Source of the DNA: Verrucomicrobium sp.
Lineage (GTDB): Bacteria; Verrucomicrobiota; Verrucomicrobiia; Methylacidiphilales; UBA1321
DNA length: 64,000 bases
Assembly: GCA_017849585.1 (NCBI GenBank)
Contig: JAFIGT010000001.1
Span: forward strand, 19,791-83,790
Reading direction: 5' to 3'
Notes under the pieces: generated by a model
What the model was told of the DNA's origin: nothing
Databases searched by the model: none
Seen by the model: only the letters and a program-made list of their open reading frames with translations
Shown here: positions 7,498 through 17,741 of the stretch, piece after piece
Numbering within the stretch: position 1 is the stretch's first letter
How the letters are laid out: every line of letters starts with the position of its first letter
Program-made: the position numbers and the translations under genes

Positions 7498-9909
7498 ATG
7501 ACTGCCGAAATCGTGGTTACCTCCCGTCGCTCTCGTCAACTGATCGTGCAGCCCGAAATTCCGTTCCTGAAATGGCTACGGCGCTTTCTGGCCCGCTTGG
7601 GCATTACCGGTCTGATGTTGGTTCTGGTGCCGGTCATCATCTCCATCATGTGGCTGCGTTACTATGGTATGCCGCAGCAAGTGAAGGACTTGCTACTGAC
7701 TGAGTTGGCTCGCCACAACATCCACGTCAGTGTCGATCGGTTGCTCCTCGACCCCACCGGCGGGCTGCTCGCGGACCGGCTCACCCTGTACCGCAAGCCC
7801 GACCGGCAGCAAATCCTCCTCCAGATCGACCGCGCCCGCATCGACTTCGCCTGGCTCTCATGGTGGCAGGGCAAGCCGTTCCTGCAAAGCGCCTCCGTCT
7901 CCAACGCGGACGTTTCGTTGCCCTTTGGCGACAAGGAGACCATCGACTTCCGGCAAGTGAACGCCCGATTCAACCTCACCGCCGCCGGCCTCGACGTTGT
8001 CAGCGCCGAGGCGCGCCTTCTCAACATTCAGCTTCTGCTGCAAGGCCGCATTCGTTTCAAGGCCCTCCCCGCGCAAGGCAAGGAACTTACCGCCGAGGAG
8101 AAAGCACGACGCGACGCTCTCTGGCGCAAGATCGAGGATTATGCCGGAGAAATCGAGACGGAGCGGCCCATCAAGTTACAGGGTGAATTTGATATTTCCG
8201 CCACCGATCCGGCCACCTCAACGGCACAGATTGCCCTCTTCACCCGCTTTGCCCGCTGGCGCGGCGTGCAGGTCAATGAACTCGGCCTCACCGCCAAGCT
8301 CGCCGATGGCGTGCTTACGCTGGACGATTTTCACGTTCGTCTCGCACGGGGTGAGTTCAGCCTTTACGGCCAATGGCACGTCACCGAAACCAAGGCGCAA
8401 CTCGAGTTCAGCTCCAATCTCGATTTCACACCACTCGCCCCGGCCTTTGAACCGCGCTGGCGCGATGCCCTCTACAAACTCAACTTTGATTCCCTTCCGC
8501 AAATCTCCGGCCGTTGCGACCTCGATTGGACGGAAAAGTTCAGCCTCAGCGTAAACTTGGATCTCGACTGGCGCAACTTCACCTACGGTTCCACCACCTT
8601 CGAAAAATTCAGTCTCGCCCTCGCTTACGACGGCCACCGGCTCCTCATTCCCGATGCCCAACTCCTCACCGGCAACGGCGCACTCAATCTCGAAGTCTAT
8701 TACGACGGCAACCTGCCGCAGGCCAAGGCCCGACTCACCAGCACGATCGATCCCACCGTTTTCACCGGCCTCTTTGGTGAGGGCGCCGACCGCTTCCTGA
8801 ACAGTTGCCGGCTCCCGCAAAAGGGCCCCATCCTCAGCCTCACCGCCAGCGGCACCAGCCTGAAAATGGACGATCTCCTGATCAAAGGCTCGGTGACACT
8901 CGGTCAATTTTTCTACAAAAACATCGAGTTCAAGGAAGCCACCTCCAACTTCACCGTGGAGAATCTCAAGCTCACGCTTCCCGACCTCAAGGTGAAACGC
9001 ACCGAAGGCCAGGCCACGGGTGGCATTATCTACGACTTCAAAAACCGCACCGCCCAACTTGTCAAATTCACTTCCAACCTCAACGTCGTCGAAGTCGCCC
9101 CCGTCCTCGGCGGCAAATTCCCCCAGTATGTCAATCCGTATCAATTCTCCTCGCCACCCACGCTGAAAGTCGACGGACTCGTGGATCTCCAGGACACCAA
9201 GCCCAAGCTCGACACCAACCTCACCGTCGATATCGATTCCAACGCGACGATGAAATGGCGGCTGTTTAAGGTCGACTTTATCTTCACCAAACCCAAAGGA
9301 CGGCTCAAGTTCCTCGACCGCCATCTCACCGTCAGCATTTACCAAAGCGAACTCTTCAGCGGCGGCTTCACTGGCGTACTGGAGATGGACATCTCCAAAC
9401 CGAAGGCGGACTACAACGTCACCTTCGCCATGACCAATGCCGACTTCGCCAAGCTCATGAAGATCGTCTTCAACTCCGACGGCACCACCGGCACGCTCAA
9501 CGGCAAGACCTCCTTCAGCGGCACACTCGACGACCTCGAAAGCATCAACGGCACCGGCGAAATGACCATCACCGACGGCTACCTCACCTCCATCCCCTTC
9601 CTCGGCGGACTCTCCACCGTGCTCAACGCCGTGATCCCCAACTTCGGCTTCGCCAAGGCCAACCGCGCCCGCTCCAATTTCGTCCTCGCCAAGGGGTACA
9701 TCGAAACGCGCGACCTGGAAATTTACAGCAGCAACTTCACCCTCATCGGCAATGGCCGCTACCAATTCATCATCGACGATGTCGACCTCAACATCCGCGC
9801 CAACGTCCGCGGCATCGTCGGCCTCCTCCTCTTCCCCGTCAGCAAATTATTCGAGTACCACGGCAGCGGCTCCCTTAAATCCGTGAAGTGGGTTCCGGCG
9901 AATTTCTGA
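7498..9909 (+). CDS. AsmA-like (YhdP/TamB superfamily) envelope protein
   Basis: An 803-residue protein with a single N-terminal membrane anchor (about 36-57, ITGLMLVLVPVIISIMW) and a very long beta-rich periplasmic part. The C-terminal third carries the AsmA-like pattern: SFSGTLDDLESINGTGEMTI, ITDGYLTSIPFLGGLSTVLN, then FTLIGNGRYQFIIDDVDLNIRANVRG. Proteins of this group are thought to form hydrophobic grooves that move lipids between inner and outer membrane or influence outer-membrane assembly. The role here is inferred from the family. It is transcribed away from feoA, and upp follows 60 bases later on the same strand. Confidence 0.82.
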   Translation: MTAEIVVTSRRSRQLIVQPEIPFLKWLRRFLARLGITGLMLVLVPVIISIMWLRYYGMPQQVKDLLLTELARHNIHVSVDRLLLDPTGGLLADRLTLYRKPDRQQILLQIDRARIDFAWLSWWQGKPFLQSASVSNADVSLPFGDKETIDFRQVNARFNLTAAGLDVVSAEARLLNIQLLLQGRIRFKALPAQGKELTAEEKARRDALWRKIEDYAGEIETERPIKLQGEFDISATDPATSTAQIALFTRFARWRGVQVNELGLTAKLADGVLTLDDFHVRLARGEFSLYGQWHVTETKAQLEFSSNLDFTPLAPAFEPRWRDALYKLNFDSLPQISGRCDLDWTEKFSLSVNLDLDWRNFTYGSTTFEKFSLALAYDGHRLLIPDAQLLTGNGALNLEVYYDGNLPQAKARLTSTIDPTVFTGLFGEGADRFLNSCRLPQKGPILSLTASGTSLKMDDLLIKGSVTLGQFFYKNIEFKEATSNFTVENLKLTLPDLKVKRTEGQATGGIIYDFKNRTAQLVKFTSNLNVVEVAPVLGGKFPQYVNPYQFSSPPTLKVDGLVDLQDTKPKLDTNLTVDIDSNATMKWRLFKVDFIFTKPKGRLKFLDRHLTVSIYQSELFSGGFTGVLEMDISKPKADYNVTFAMTNADFAKLMKIVFNSDGTTGTLNGKTSFSGTLDDLESINGTGEMTITDGYLTSIPFLGGLSTVLNAVIPNFGFAKANRARSNFVLAKGYIETRDLEIYSSNFTLIGNGRYQFIIDDVDLNIRANVRGIVGLLLFPVSKLFEYHGSGSLKSVKWVPANF

Positions 9910-9969
9910 GTGCCGCGACGAAATTGGATTTCAAATTCCGCTGGTTTCGTTAAACCTGCCCTACCTCGC

Positions 9970-10614
9970 ATGAACACCACCCACGACCACCTCGAAATCA
10001 TCACCCACCCGGTGGCCCGGCAACTTCTCACCCGGCTGCGCGATCAGGCAACGCCTCCCCCTGAATTCGCATCCACACTGACCCTTCTCTCCCGCTTCAT
10101 CGCCCATGCCGCCTCCACCCACCTTCCCCTCAAGGAAATCTCCATCACCACGCCGCTCGAGCCCACCCCGGGCGTTACCCTCGCCCAGCCCGTGGCGCTG
10201 GTCCCCATCCTGCGGGCCGGACTCGGTTTGATGGATGGATTTCTCGCCCTCTTTCCGCACGCGGCGGTGGGGCACATCGGATTAGCCCGAGATGAAAAAA
10301 CGCTTTTGCCCCGCACCTATCTGGAAAAGTTTCCGGCCTTGCTCGGCCCGCGCATCATCTTTGTGCTCGATCCGATGCTCGCCACCGGCGGCAGCGCCTC
10401 TCATGCACTGAAACAACTGAAACTAGCCGGAGCCAAGAATCTTATTTTCTGCTCCGTGCTCGCCGCTCCAGAAGGCGTCGAACGCCTCGCCCAGGATCAT
10501 CCGGAAGTCCCGATCATCACCGTTGCGTTGGATCGCCAGCTCAATGAGCGCGGGTACATCCTGCCCGGCCTCGGCGACGCGGGAGACCGTCTCTGCGGTA
10601 CGCTGGATATGTAA
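9970..10614 (+). CDS. upp: Uracil phosphoribosyltransferase
   Basis: A 214-residue salvage enzyme converting uracil and PRPP to UMP. The PRPP-binding loop DPMLATGGSA starts at Asp134 and the uracil-binding C-terminal segment GYILPGLGDAGDRLCGT is intact. Length matches the family. An upstream GTG at 9910 would extend it by 20 residues lacking family similarity, so the ATG at 9970 is preferred. It is convergent with the chemoreceptor gene, whose stop lies 9 bases beyond. Confidence 0.95.
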   Translation: MNTTHDHLEIITHPVARQLLTRLRDQATPPPEFASTLTLLSRFIAHAASTHLPLKEISITTPLEPTPGVTLAQPVALVPILRAGLGLMDGFLALFPHAAVGHIGLARDEKTLLPRTYLEKFPALLGPRIIFVLDPMLATGGSASHALKQLKLAGAKNLIFCSVLAAPEGVERLAQDHPEVPIITVALDRQLNERGYILPGLGDAGDRLCGTLDM

Positions 10615-10623
10615 CGAGGGGCT

Positions 10624-12231
10624 CTACTGCCGCACCACTTCTGCGGCTGACTCGCGGGACCGATCGGACGACCAATCGACGGCTGCGGTTGACGGTGCAG
10701 GCACAGATGGCGGCTCTGACTTGGCTGCAACGCTCCGCCGGTCTTTGCCCTCGCCCTGCACCAGCACCTGCAAGCGCACGGCCACGCAGTTGATATCGCC
10801 CGCTTGAGCCTTGAGTTCCTCGGTCGCGGCAGCACTTTCCTCTGCCCCGGCCGCATTGGATTGCGTGACCTGATCCATCGCGCTTAACGCGCTATTTACT
10901 TGTTCGATTCCCAAATTCTGCTTTTGGCAGGCACCGGAAATCTCCCCGACAATTTCATCCACTTGCCGGACCTGCTCGACAATGGCCAGCAGACTGTCAT
11001 TCACCATCTCCGCCGTCTTGTTGATATTCTGTAAATCCGCCGATACCTTCTCCGTAACATCCATGCCGTGATGACTGCTATCGCTGGATTCCTTGATCAT
11101 CTGTGCGGTTTCCTTGGCCGCGTCGGCGCTGCGCCGGGCCAGGGCCCGCACCTCGTCGGCCACCACGGCAAAGCCCGCGCCGGATTCGCCCGCCCGCGCC
11201 GCTTCCACCGCCGCATTGATCGATAGAATGTTCGTCTGGAATGCGATCTCATCGATCGTCTTCATGATCTGCGTGATTGCGGAGCTGGAGGAGCTGATCT
11301 TGTCCATCGCCAGCCGCAACTCCTGCGAGGATCGGGCGATGGCGTGCAGCGCCTCCGTCATGGAATTCACATCCCGGGCCGCCTTTTCCGCCGCCATGCG
11401 TCCATTGCCTGCGATTTGCTTGGCCTGCTCCGCGCTGTTCGCGTTACGGCGTGTCATGCCCAGCATCTCCTCCATCGAAGCGCTCGTCTCCTGCAACGAA
11501 GCCGCCTGCTGAGTCGCGCCCTCCGCGACGGAGCGGCTCGCATTCGATACCTTGTGAGAACTTTCATCCAGCTCCTGGCTCGAATTCGCCAGCAGATCGG
11601 AAATGCCCTGCATCTGTCCGGCAATAAAACATTTCAAGCGCCAGCCCGCGAAAAAGAGCGCCAGCACGATCACCCCCACAATGGCTGACAACCAAAGCAT
11701 GGCCACGCGGCGTTTCTCTTGAGCCGCCGCAAGGAGCGTTTCGGTTTCCTTCTGCACCGAAGTGTAGTAATTGCGGATCTCGTCGGAAATCTCGTTGAAT
11801 CTCTGCGTGTACTCGCCATTGAGCCGATCGTAAGCCAGCCCACCATTGCCCAGCAAAAAGGCCTCCAGCACCGACTTCTGGCTCGCCGCCAGGACGGTGA
11901 ATTTGGATTGCAGCAAAACCGCCCGCCCCTTGGCCTTGGTGATATACTGCAGCGCATTCTTCTGTCGCACATCAATAGCCACCACCACCTTCTCAATCTC
12001 GTCCGGATCTTTCTCGCGCAGGACCGACTGCAAGCCGCGCTGGATACTGGAGATTTCCTCCTGCAACTGGTTCGCTCCATTGAGTTCGTTCAGGGCCGCG
12101 TGCGTCAAAGCGGCCGATTCGCGCAGGGCCGTCATCTGCTGCCAGTAGAAGAGACAGGAGACAATCAACGTCATCACCGCGCAGGTGGACATAAAGAGCA
12201 GCAGTTGCCGCGGGAGACTCATTTGCTTCAT
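10624..12231 (-). CDS. Methyl-accepting chemotaxis protein
   Basis: A 535-residue chemoreceptor. Two membrane helices (about residues 8-28 and 185-210, WLSAIVGVIVLALFFAGW) bracket a predicted helical periplasmic domain of about 155 residues. The cytoplasmic part holds the conserved hairpin tip with DEIAFQTNILSINAAVEAARAGE followed by GFAVVADEVRALARRSADAAKE, which contacts CheA and CheW. I see no clear HAMP domain directly after the second helix. The tail (SEPPSVPAPSTAAVDWSS...) lacks an obvious C-terminal CheR-docking pentapeptide. The ATG at 12231 (MKQMSLPRQ) starts just before the first membrane helix and is preferred over upstream codons. No che genes are nearby. Confidence 0.92.
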   Translation of the reverse strand: MKQMSLPRQLLLFMSTCAVMTLIVSCLFYWQQMTALRESAALTHAALNELNGANQLQEEISSIQRGLQSVLREKDPDEIEKVVVAIDVRQKNALQYITKAKGRAVLLQSKFTVLAASQKSVLEAFLLGNGGLAYDRLNGEYTQRFNEISDEIRNYYTSVQKETETLLAAAQEKRRVAMLWLSAIVGVIVLALFFAGWRLKCFIAGQMQGISDLLANSSQELDESSHKVSNASRSVAEGATQQAASLQETSASMEEMLGMTRRNANSAEQAKQIAGNGRMAAEKAARDVNSMTEALHAIARSSQELRLAMDKISSSSSAITQIMKTIDEIAFQTNILSINAAVEAARAGESGAGFAVVADEVRALARRSADAAKETAQMIKESSDSSHHGMDVTEKVSADLQNINKTAEMVNDSLLAIVEQVRQVDEIVGEISGACQKQNLGIEQVNSALSAMDQVTQSNAAGAEESAAATEELKAQAGDINCVAVRLQVLVQGEGKDRRSVAAKSEPPSVPAPSTAAVDWSSDRSRESAAEVVRQ

Positions 12232-12271
12232 AACCAAAACACCATGTACACTGTTATCAAACCCAAAAGGA

Positions 12272-12304
12272 CGCGCCCCCCCGAAGGGGATGCGGGGAGG
12301 CGCG
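12272..12304 (-). terminator. GC-rich hairpin between the secreted sensor and chemoreceptor genes
   Basis: On the minus strand CGCGCC and GGCGCG arms plus inner C and G runs form a strong stem-loop directly after the secreted sensor gene, followed by CCTTTTGGG. It could act as a partial terminator that lowers receptor expression relative to the secreted partner. A weak T tract makes complete termination uncertain. Confidence 0.5.
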
Positions 12305-12311
12305 CTGAAAG

Positions 12312-12860
12312 TCAAAGCTTGGAAAGAGCCAGCCCCACCACCAATGAGCCCACCGGCTGCCCACCTTCCAGTATGGGCACGGCCACCTGCACCTGTTGCA
12401 ATCCGGTCGATTCATCCACCTCGACGGCGCCCTGCCATGTCTTGCCGCTCATGGGAAGGTCATGCTTCGGCTTACCCTTGTGACTCCATCCGGTGGTTTT
12501 GGCTAGAAAGGCCACTTTGAGGCCGTCGCTGCCATTGACAAAAGCCTCGGCGATTTCGGGCGTCTTCTTGCTCTTGAGAAATTGCCCTGCCGGATTTGTA
12601 CTGAAACTGCGCACAAAGGGGTCGAGAATCGTGAGCGTTTTCCATGTGTCCTGCGTCATCGCCGCATCGGCCGCTGGCAACGCCGTATTATGCGCCACCA
12701 CCGCCTTCGCCAATGCCGGATCACTGGCCCAAGCCTGAATCTCTTTTACTTTGGCATCCACCTTGGCCTGCACGGCAGGATCAAGACCCTCCGCGTGAAC
12801 CGTGAAGATGACGCCCAAAAACAACCCCAGTACCAACCAATTTCCCACGTGCTTTTTCAT
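12312..12860 (-). CDS. Secreted PDC/Cache-like sensor domain protein
   Basis: A 182-residue exported protein with a signal peptide (MKKHVGNWLVLGLFLGVIFTVHAEG). The mature part has the single-Cache/PDC pattern: a long N-terminal helix, TWKTLTILDPFVRSF, then GLKVAFLAKTTGW, GKTWQGAVEVDESTGLQQVQVAVPILEGGQPVGSLVVGL. The ending VPILEGGQPVGSLVVGL is the usual last strand pair of Cache folds. There is no membrane anchor or output domain. It lies 80 bases upstream of the chemoreceptor gene on the same strand, so it is a candidate soluble ligand-binding partner for that receptor (inference). A GAGG sequence about 12 bases before the ATG may serve as ribosome-binding site. Confidence 0.75.
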   Translation of the reverse strand: MKKHVGNWLVLGLFLGVIFTVHAEGLDPAVQAKVDAKVKEIQAWASDPALAKAVVAHNTALPAADAAMTQDTWKTLTILDPFVRSFSTNPAGQFLKSKKTPEIAEAFVNGSDGLKVAFLAKTTGWSHKGKPKHDLPMSGKTWQGAVEVDESTGLQQVQVAVPILEGGQPVGSLVVGLALSKL

Positions 12861-13141
12861 AGTCGTATCAGCCTCATCGGATAAGCTTGAGTTGACTTAA
12901 GTATTAAGTATCACATCACGTACCACGACTAAAACTATCACGATCTCTAATTGCGACAAAACGACACCCTTCGTTTTTATCTGAGACAATATGCCTCCGT
13001 CGCCGATGGAGTTTCTCTTCCGGCTTTGCGCCCTAGATCATTGATGCTACGATGTTAATCCAGCCACAGTCCCTGTTTCACTCCTCATCACCGAGTGGCC
13101 CGATTCATGCACCGTCTAAAACAGATAGAGACTAAAACATT
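12861..13141. other. Divergent promoter region between the secreted sensor gene and clpB
   Basis: A 281-base AT-richer region with no credible gene. It must carry the leftward promoter for the sensor-chemoreceptor pair and the rightward promoter for clpB. I found neither a CIRCE inverted repeat nor a convincing sigma-32 element before clpB. A short near-palindrome (CTTAAGTATTAAG) lies near 12896-12908. Confidence 0.4.
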
Positions 13142-15754
13142 ATGGACCTCAGCAAATTCACCGAAAAAGCCCAAGTCGCCCTTTCCGAAGCCCAGGACAG
13201 CGCCGTGCGTTATGGCCATCAAGGCATTGACGTCGAGCATGTCCTCGCAGCTCTCTTGAAACAGGAAGGCGGTCTCGCTCCGCGCTTGCTGGAACGCGCC
13301 GGAGTGAACGTGGAATTGCTCGCCTCGAAACTCGAGGATGATCTCAAGCGCCAGCCGTCCGTCAGCGGCTCCGGCAACATCTATCTCACCCAGCGCACCA
13401 ACCAACTTTACGTCCGCGCTCAGGATGAAGCGAAAAAGCTCAAGGACGAATACACTAGCGTGGAGCATCTCCTGCTCGCCATGCTCAGTGAGCCCGCCTC
13501 TACGCCCATCGGCAAGATTTTCAAGGAACTCCACCTCACCCGCGCGACGTTCCTCAAGGCCATGATGGAAGTGCGCGGCAACCAGCGCGTCACCAGTCAG
13601 AATCCGGAATCGACCTATGAGGCGCTCGAAAAATATGGCCGCGATCTGACCAAGCTCGCCGCCGCGGGAAAACTCGATCCCGTCATCGGTCGCGATATGG
13701 AAATCCGCCGCGCCATCCAGGTTCTCTCCCGCCGCACGAAGAACAACCCTGTGCTGATCGGTGAACCCGGCGTAGGAAAAACCGCCATTGTGGAGGGTCT
13801 CGCACAGCGCATCATCGCAAAGGATGTGCCAGAAAGCTTGAAGGAAAAGAGCCTCGTCGCACTCGACCTCGGCGCACTCATTGCCGGTGCCAAGTTCCGC
13901 GGTGAATTCGAGGAACGCCTCAAGGCCGTTCTCCAGGAAATCACCAAGGCCGAAGGCAAAATCATTCTCTTCATCGACGAAATTCACACCATGGTCGGCG
14001 CAGGCAAAGCCGAAGGAGCGATGGACGCCGGGCAGATGCTCAAGCCGATGCTCGCGCGTGGGGAATTGCACTGCATCGGTGCAACCACGCTCGATGAATA
14101 CCGCAAGTACATCGAGAAGGATGCCGCACTCGAACGCCGTTTCCAACCGGTGATGGTGAACGAACCGAGCGTCGAAGATACCATTTCCATTTTGCGCGGC
14201 CTGAGCCAGCGTTATGAGATTCACCACGGTGTGCGCATTCAGGACGCCGCCCTCGTTGCCGCGGCTACGCTCTCGCACCGCTATATTTCCGACCGCTTCC
14301 TGCCGGACAAGGCCATTGACCTCATCGACGAAGCCGCCGCCAAGCTGCGCACGGAAATCGAAAGCATGCCGGAGGAACTCGAAAATCTCGAGCGCCGCAT
14401 CATGCAACTCGAGATCGAGCGCGAGGCCTTGCGCAAGGAAAAGGACGAGTCCTCCAAGAACCGCTTGAAGGATCTGGAAAAAGAACTCGCCGAGTTAAAG
14501 AGCTCCCGCAACGCCCTCAAGGCCCAATGGACCAGCGAAAAAGAAGCTGTCAACAAGGTAAACGTCCTGCGTGAGGAACTCGAAAAAGTGCAGCACGAAA
14601 TCGAGACCGCGCAACGCCAGTCCGACCTCAGCAAGGTCGCGGAACTCCGCTACGGCAAACTCCCGCAACTCGAAAAACAGATCAAGGACGAGGAAGACAA
14701 ACAGTCCAAGCGCAGCAACACCGGACGCCTCATTCAAGAGGAAGTCACCGCGGATGAAATCGCCGAGGTGGTCGCCCGCTGGACCGGAGTGCCCGTCTCC
14801 CGGCTGCTCGAAGGTGAGAAGGATAAACTCCTGCGCCTCGATACCATCCTCCACGAACGCGTCATTGGTCAGGACGAAGCCGTCCAAGCCGTCGCCGATG
14901 CCGTCATCCGCGCCCGCTCCGGTTTGAAGGATCCGAAGCGCCCGATCGGCTCCTTCATCTTCCTCGGCCCGACCGGCGTCGGCAAAACCGAACTCGCCCG
15001 CGCCCTCGCAGAAGCCCTCTTCGACAGCGAAGACAACATCGTGCGTATCGACATGTCTGAGTACATGGAGAAGCACACCGTCGCCCGCCTGATCGGAGCG
15101 CCCCCCGGCTACATCGGTTATGATGAGGGCGGCCAGCTCACCGAAGCCGTCCGTCGCAAGCCGTACTGCGTGGTCCTCTTCGATGAAATCGAAAAAGCCC
15201 ACAGCGACGTCTTCAACGTGTTTCTGCAAATCCTCGACGATGGCCGCCTCACCGACAGCCAGGGCCGCACCGTCGATTTCAAGAACACGATCATCATCAT
15301 GACGTCCAATATCGCGAGCCCGATCCTCCTGGAAAACCATTCCGAGACCGGCGAAATCTCCGAGAACGTCCGCAAGAAAGTCATGGCTGAACTGCGCCAG
15401 CACTTCCGCCCGGAATTCCTCAATCGCGTCGACGAAACCGTCCTCTTCAAGCCGCTCACACTGGCCGAGATCAAGAAGATCATCGACCTCCAGCTCGCTT
15501 TGATCCGCCAACGGCTCGCCCCGCGCTACATCACGCTCGACCTCACCGACGCCGCCCGCGAACTCATCGCCCATGCCGGGTACGATCCCGTTTACGGCGC
15601 GCGTCCGCTCAAGCGTTACCTCCAACGGCAGATCGAGACCAACCTCTCCCGCAAGCTGCTCGCGGGCGAAGTCACCGACCATTCCGCCGTCACCGTCGAC
15701 GCGAAGAAAGGCGAACTCATCTTCACCTCGAAACCCGTCACCAAGCCTGCTTAA
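13142..15754 (+). CDS. clpB: ATP-dependent chaperone ClpB
   Basis: An 870-residue Hsp100 disaggregase working with DnaK in the cytoplasm. Visible parts: N-terminal Clp repeats (about 1-145); first AAA+ module with Walker A GEPGVGKT (207-214) and Walker [11 protein letters not shown]; the long coiled-coil middle domain (about 410-535, rich in Glu/Lys/Leu heptads), which separates ClpB from ClpA and ClpC; second AAA+ module with GPTGVGKT (609-616) and a [11 protein letters not shown]alker B; C-terminal domain with [14 protein letters not shown] and [10 protein letters not shown]. There is no ClpP-binding IGF loop evident. Full length; single-gene unit, with a convergent gene following. Confidence 0.97.
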   Translation: MDLSKFTEKAQVALSEAQDSAVRYGHQGIDVEHVLAALLKQEGGLAPRLLERAGVNVELLASKLEDDLKRQPSVSGSGNIYLTQRTNQLYVRAQDEAKKLKDEYTSVEHLLLAMLSEPASTPIGKIFKELHLTRATFLKAMMEVRGNQRVTSQNPESTYEALEKYGRDLTKLAAAGKLDPVIGRDMEIRRAIQVLSRRTKNNPVLIGEPGVGKTAIVEGLAQRIIAKDVPESLKEKSLVALDLGALIAGAKFRGEFEERLKAVLQEITKAEGKIILFIDEIHTMVGAGKAEGAMDAGQMLKPMLARGELHCIGATTLDEYRKYIEKDAALERRFQPVMVNEPSVEDTISILRGLSQRYEIHHGVRIQDAALVAAATLSHRYISDRFLPDKAIDLIDEAAAKLRTEIESMPEELENLERRIMQLEIEREALRKEKDESSKNRLKDLEKELAELKSSRNALKAQWTSEKEAVNKVNVLREELEKVQHEIETAQRQSDLSKVAELRYGKLPQLEKQIKDEEDKQSKRSNTGRLIQEEVTADEIAEVVARWTGVPVSRLLEGEKDKLLRLDTILHERVIGQDEAVQAVADAVIRARSGLKDPKRPIGSFIFLGPTGVGKTELARALAEALFDSEDNIVRIDMSEYMEKHTVARLIGAPPGYIGYDEGGQLTEAVRRKPYCVVLFDEIEKAHSDVFNVFLQILDDGRLTDSQGRTVDFKNTIIIMTSNIASPILLENHSETGEISENVRKKVMAELRQHFRPEFLNRVDETVLFKPLTLAEIKKIIDLQLALIRQRLAPRYITLDLTDAARELIAHAGYDPVYGARPLKRYLQRQIETNLSRKLLAGEVTDHSAVTVDAKKGELIFTSKPVTKPA

Positions 15755-15764
15755 TTGCAGGCTT
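15743..15764 (+). terminator. Hairpin spanning the clpB stop codon
   Basis: AAGCCTGC and GCAGGCTT form a perfect 8-bp stem whose loop contains the TAA stop of clpB. There is no T tract after it, so it may be a weak terminator or mRNA 3'-end structure. Confidence 0.4.
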
Positions 15765-15830
15765 CCGGTCCGGAGAGCGATCAGCCTGGGTTTTCAGTAC
15801 ACCCCGAAGCTTGCGGTGGAGGCAGATAAT

Positions 15831-16649
15831 CTATGCACTCTTTGAAGCAGGAAGTTTCTTAAGAACTCCAACTCTTCCATCTGAGCCCAATTTCTCATAT
15901 ACCCCAGTTCGAGCTGCATTTTCGAAAACACGCTCAATTTCGAACCATGTCGTTGAGACATCATCGAGAAAAAGGTATCCTCCCGGACGCAACAACCGCG
16001 ACATAAACTCAAGTTCGCGAGACAGGTAATTTCCCTCGTGATTTCCATCAATCAACGCAAAATCAAATGTACTCGGGCAAAGCTTGGCGAGATTTTCCAA
16101 TTGGTTCTCACAGGAAGGCTCGCTTGAATAAACGTTATCAGCTTTGAGATAGGCGTAAGGCGTTGAATAATCCCGACCATCATCTGCTACACTTTTTTCT
16201 AAAGAATACCCTGTGAGAATCATAGCGTTTTTCTGCAAACCAAAGTGATTTAATAAACTGAGAACTTTGCCCTGCGGATTAGCTATATTCCGATGCGTAA
16301 TATTAGGATCGATACCCAGAATGACCGACTCGGAATTGAGTTGCCTCAGAACGCTCGCGAAGAAACTCAAGGAAACACCTTGAAAATTTCCAACGTGCAA
16401 ACCTTTCAGCACGTTTTTACCACTCAAAAAAGTAGCTAAGTAGCGCAGGGAATCTTGGGGCATGCTCCCCGACAAATCCCCTCCAATCGAGAGAAGATAT
16501 CGTTCGACCTCATCAAACGAAAATTCTCCCACGGCAGGATGCGCTGTTAATCGATGCCCTTCTCGAATCTTTTCATTTTTCCAATCCCGCAATTTGATCC
16601 ATAGTGCGTAAGGGACAAGCCACCGGGCAATATCGTTCACTAATTGCAT
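15831..16649 (-). CDS. Class I SAM-dependent methyltransferase (Methyltransf_24-like)
   Basis: A 272-residue enzyme. A SAM-binding start appears in GLHVGNFQGVSLSFFASVL, with later ILGIDPNITHRN, the acidic strand DFALIDGNHEGNYLSRELEFM and LRPGGYLFLDDVSTTWFE, as in the O-methyltransferase group found in glycan and lipopolysaccharide clusters. Base composition is visibly AT-richer than clpB and the genes to the right, suggesting recent acquisition. It is transcribed away from the three-gene glycan cluster starting at 16770. The substrate cannot be named. Confidence 0.75.
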   Translation of the reverse strand: MQLVNDIARWLVPYALWIKLRDWKNEKIREGHRLTAHPAVGEFSFDEVERYLLSIGGDLSGSMPQDSLRYLATFLSGKNVLKGLHVGNFQGVSLSFFASVLRQLNSESVILGIDPNITHRNIANPQGKVLSLLNHFGLQKNAMILTGYSLEKSVADDGRDYSTPYAYLKADNVYSSEPSCENQLENLAKLCPSTFDFALIDGNHEGNYLSRELEFMSRLLRPGGYLFLDDVSTTWFEIERVFENAARTGVYEKLGSDGRVGVLKKLPASKSA

Positions 16650-16769
16650 GATCTCTCATTGCTATGATAATGCAGCATAGACGTCAATAAGCATCCCTTT
16701 ATGTACACGGCAACCCACAAAACTTCCTTGGTCTTGCTACTGGCCTTGTGGAACAATTAGCACAACGAG

Positions 16770-17741
16770 ATGGCCCTCAAACTACCGATCATTGTCCCCA
16801 CCTGCGAAATTGGCCGACTCGGCAATGCGCTGCTTTCTGGCGCTCACACCCTCGCCTTTTGTCTCGAACACGATCTCTATTTCACCCATCTCTGGTTCGA
16901 GAGATTTGCCAACGACTTTCCCGCCACACGTTACAGTCTCTTTTGCAGTCGCCCCTCCTTTCCCTGGTTCCCGGTCCCGCGCTCCTGCCGGGGATGGGCC
17001 TTTAATCTCGCTCGATTCCTCAAGCGATTGATTCCGGGCCGCCGCGCTGAAGTTCCCACCGTTTTCTCTAATATCCCGGAATGCGTCGAACGTCGCATTA
17101 CCTTCACCCGCATCGCGGGCAAAATCGGACGCTATGATATCAATCTCGCCACGGAAGTGCGCTTGGATGAGCCGTCCTTTTTCGACTCCATCCACGACTG
17201 CTGGATTGTGAATTTGCGGGGCTGGCGTTACCGCGCTCCTCGGCTCGTGGAAAAACAAGCCGCCATCATTCGACAACACTTTAGACCCAATCGTGAAATC
17301 GAAAATGCCGCCACGACTGCATTGGAACAAGCCCGACGTGAGAGTGATGTGGTGATTGGCCTGCATGTCCGCCAGACCGACTATCAAAGCTGGCAGGAAG
17401 GTAATTTCTTCTACAGCGGGGAGGATTACCTGCAACTCATGCGCCACTTGATTACGCTATTCCCGCACCAACGCGTCAAATTCCTGATCTGTTCGGATCA
17501 ACTCCCCGAATCAATCCGCTCCAGCGACATGCCTTTTGTGACCGGACCCGGTTCACCGCTCACCGATATCTATTCCCTCGCCCAGTGCGACTATCTCGTC
17601 GGCCCACCCAGCACCTTCTCTCTTTGGGCCTCTTTTTACGGTCAAAAACCACTCTGCCATGTAGAAAAAGCAACGGCACGCCCCTCGCTCTCTGATTTTG
17701 CGGTCGCAACCCAGCTCACCTGGAAATACGACGGGTTATGA
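16770..17741 (+). CDS. GT11-like (fucosyltransferase superfamily) glycosyltransferase
   Basis: A 323-residue protein. Three landmarks of the alpha-1,2-fucosyltransferase fold are seen: the N-terminal GRLGNALLSGAHTLAFCLEHD (compare GGLGNQLFQYA in GT11), LHVRQTDYQ (compare HIRRGDY, the GDP-fucose binding motif, here with Gln-Thr for Arg-Gly), and VGPPSTFSLWASFYG (compare SSFSWWAA). The HxRxxDY Arg is kept. It is the first of three rightward genes and overlaps the next start by four bases. It probably adds a sugar to a surface glycan; donor and acceptor are unknown. Confidence 0.68.
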   Translation: MALKLPIIVPTCEIGRLGNALLSGAHTLAFCLEHDLYFTHLWFERFANDFPATRYSLFCSRPSFPWFPVPRSCRGWAFNLARFLKRLIPGRRAEVPTVFSNIPECVERRITFTRIAGKIGRYDINLATEVRLDEPSFFDSIHDCWIVNLRGWRYRAPRLVEKQAAIIRQHFRPNREIENAATTALEQARRESDVVIGLHVRQTDYQSWQEGNFFYSGEDYLQLMRHLITLFPHQRVKFLICSDQLPESIRSSDMPFVTGPGSPLTDIYSLAQCDYLVGPPSTFSLWASFYGQKPLCHVEKATARPSLSDFAVATQLTWKYDGL

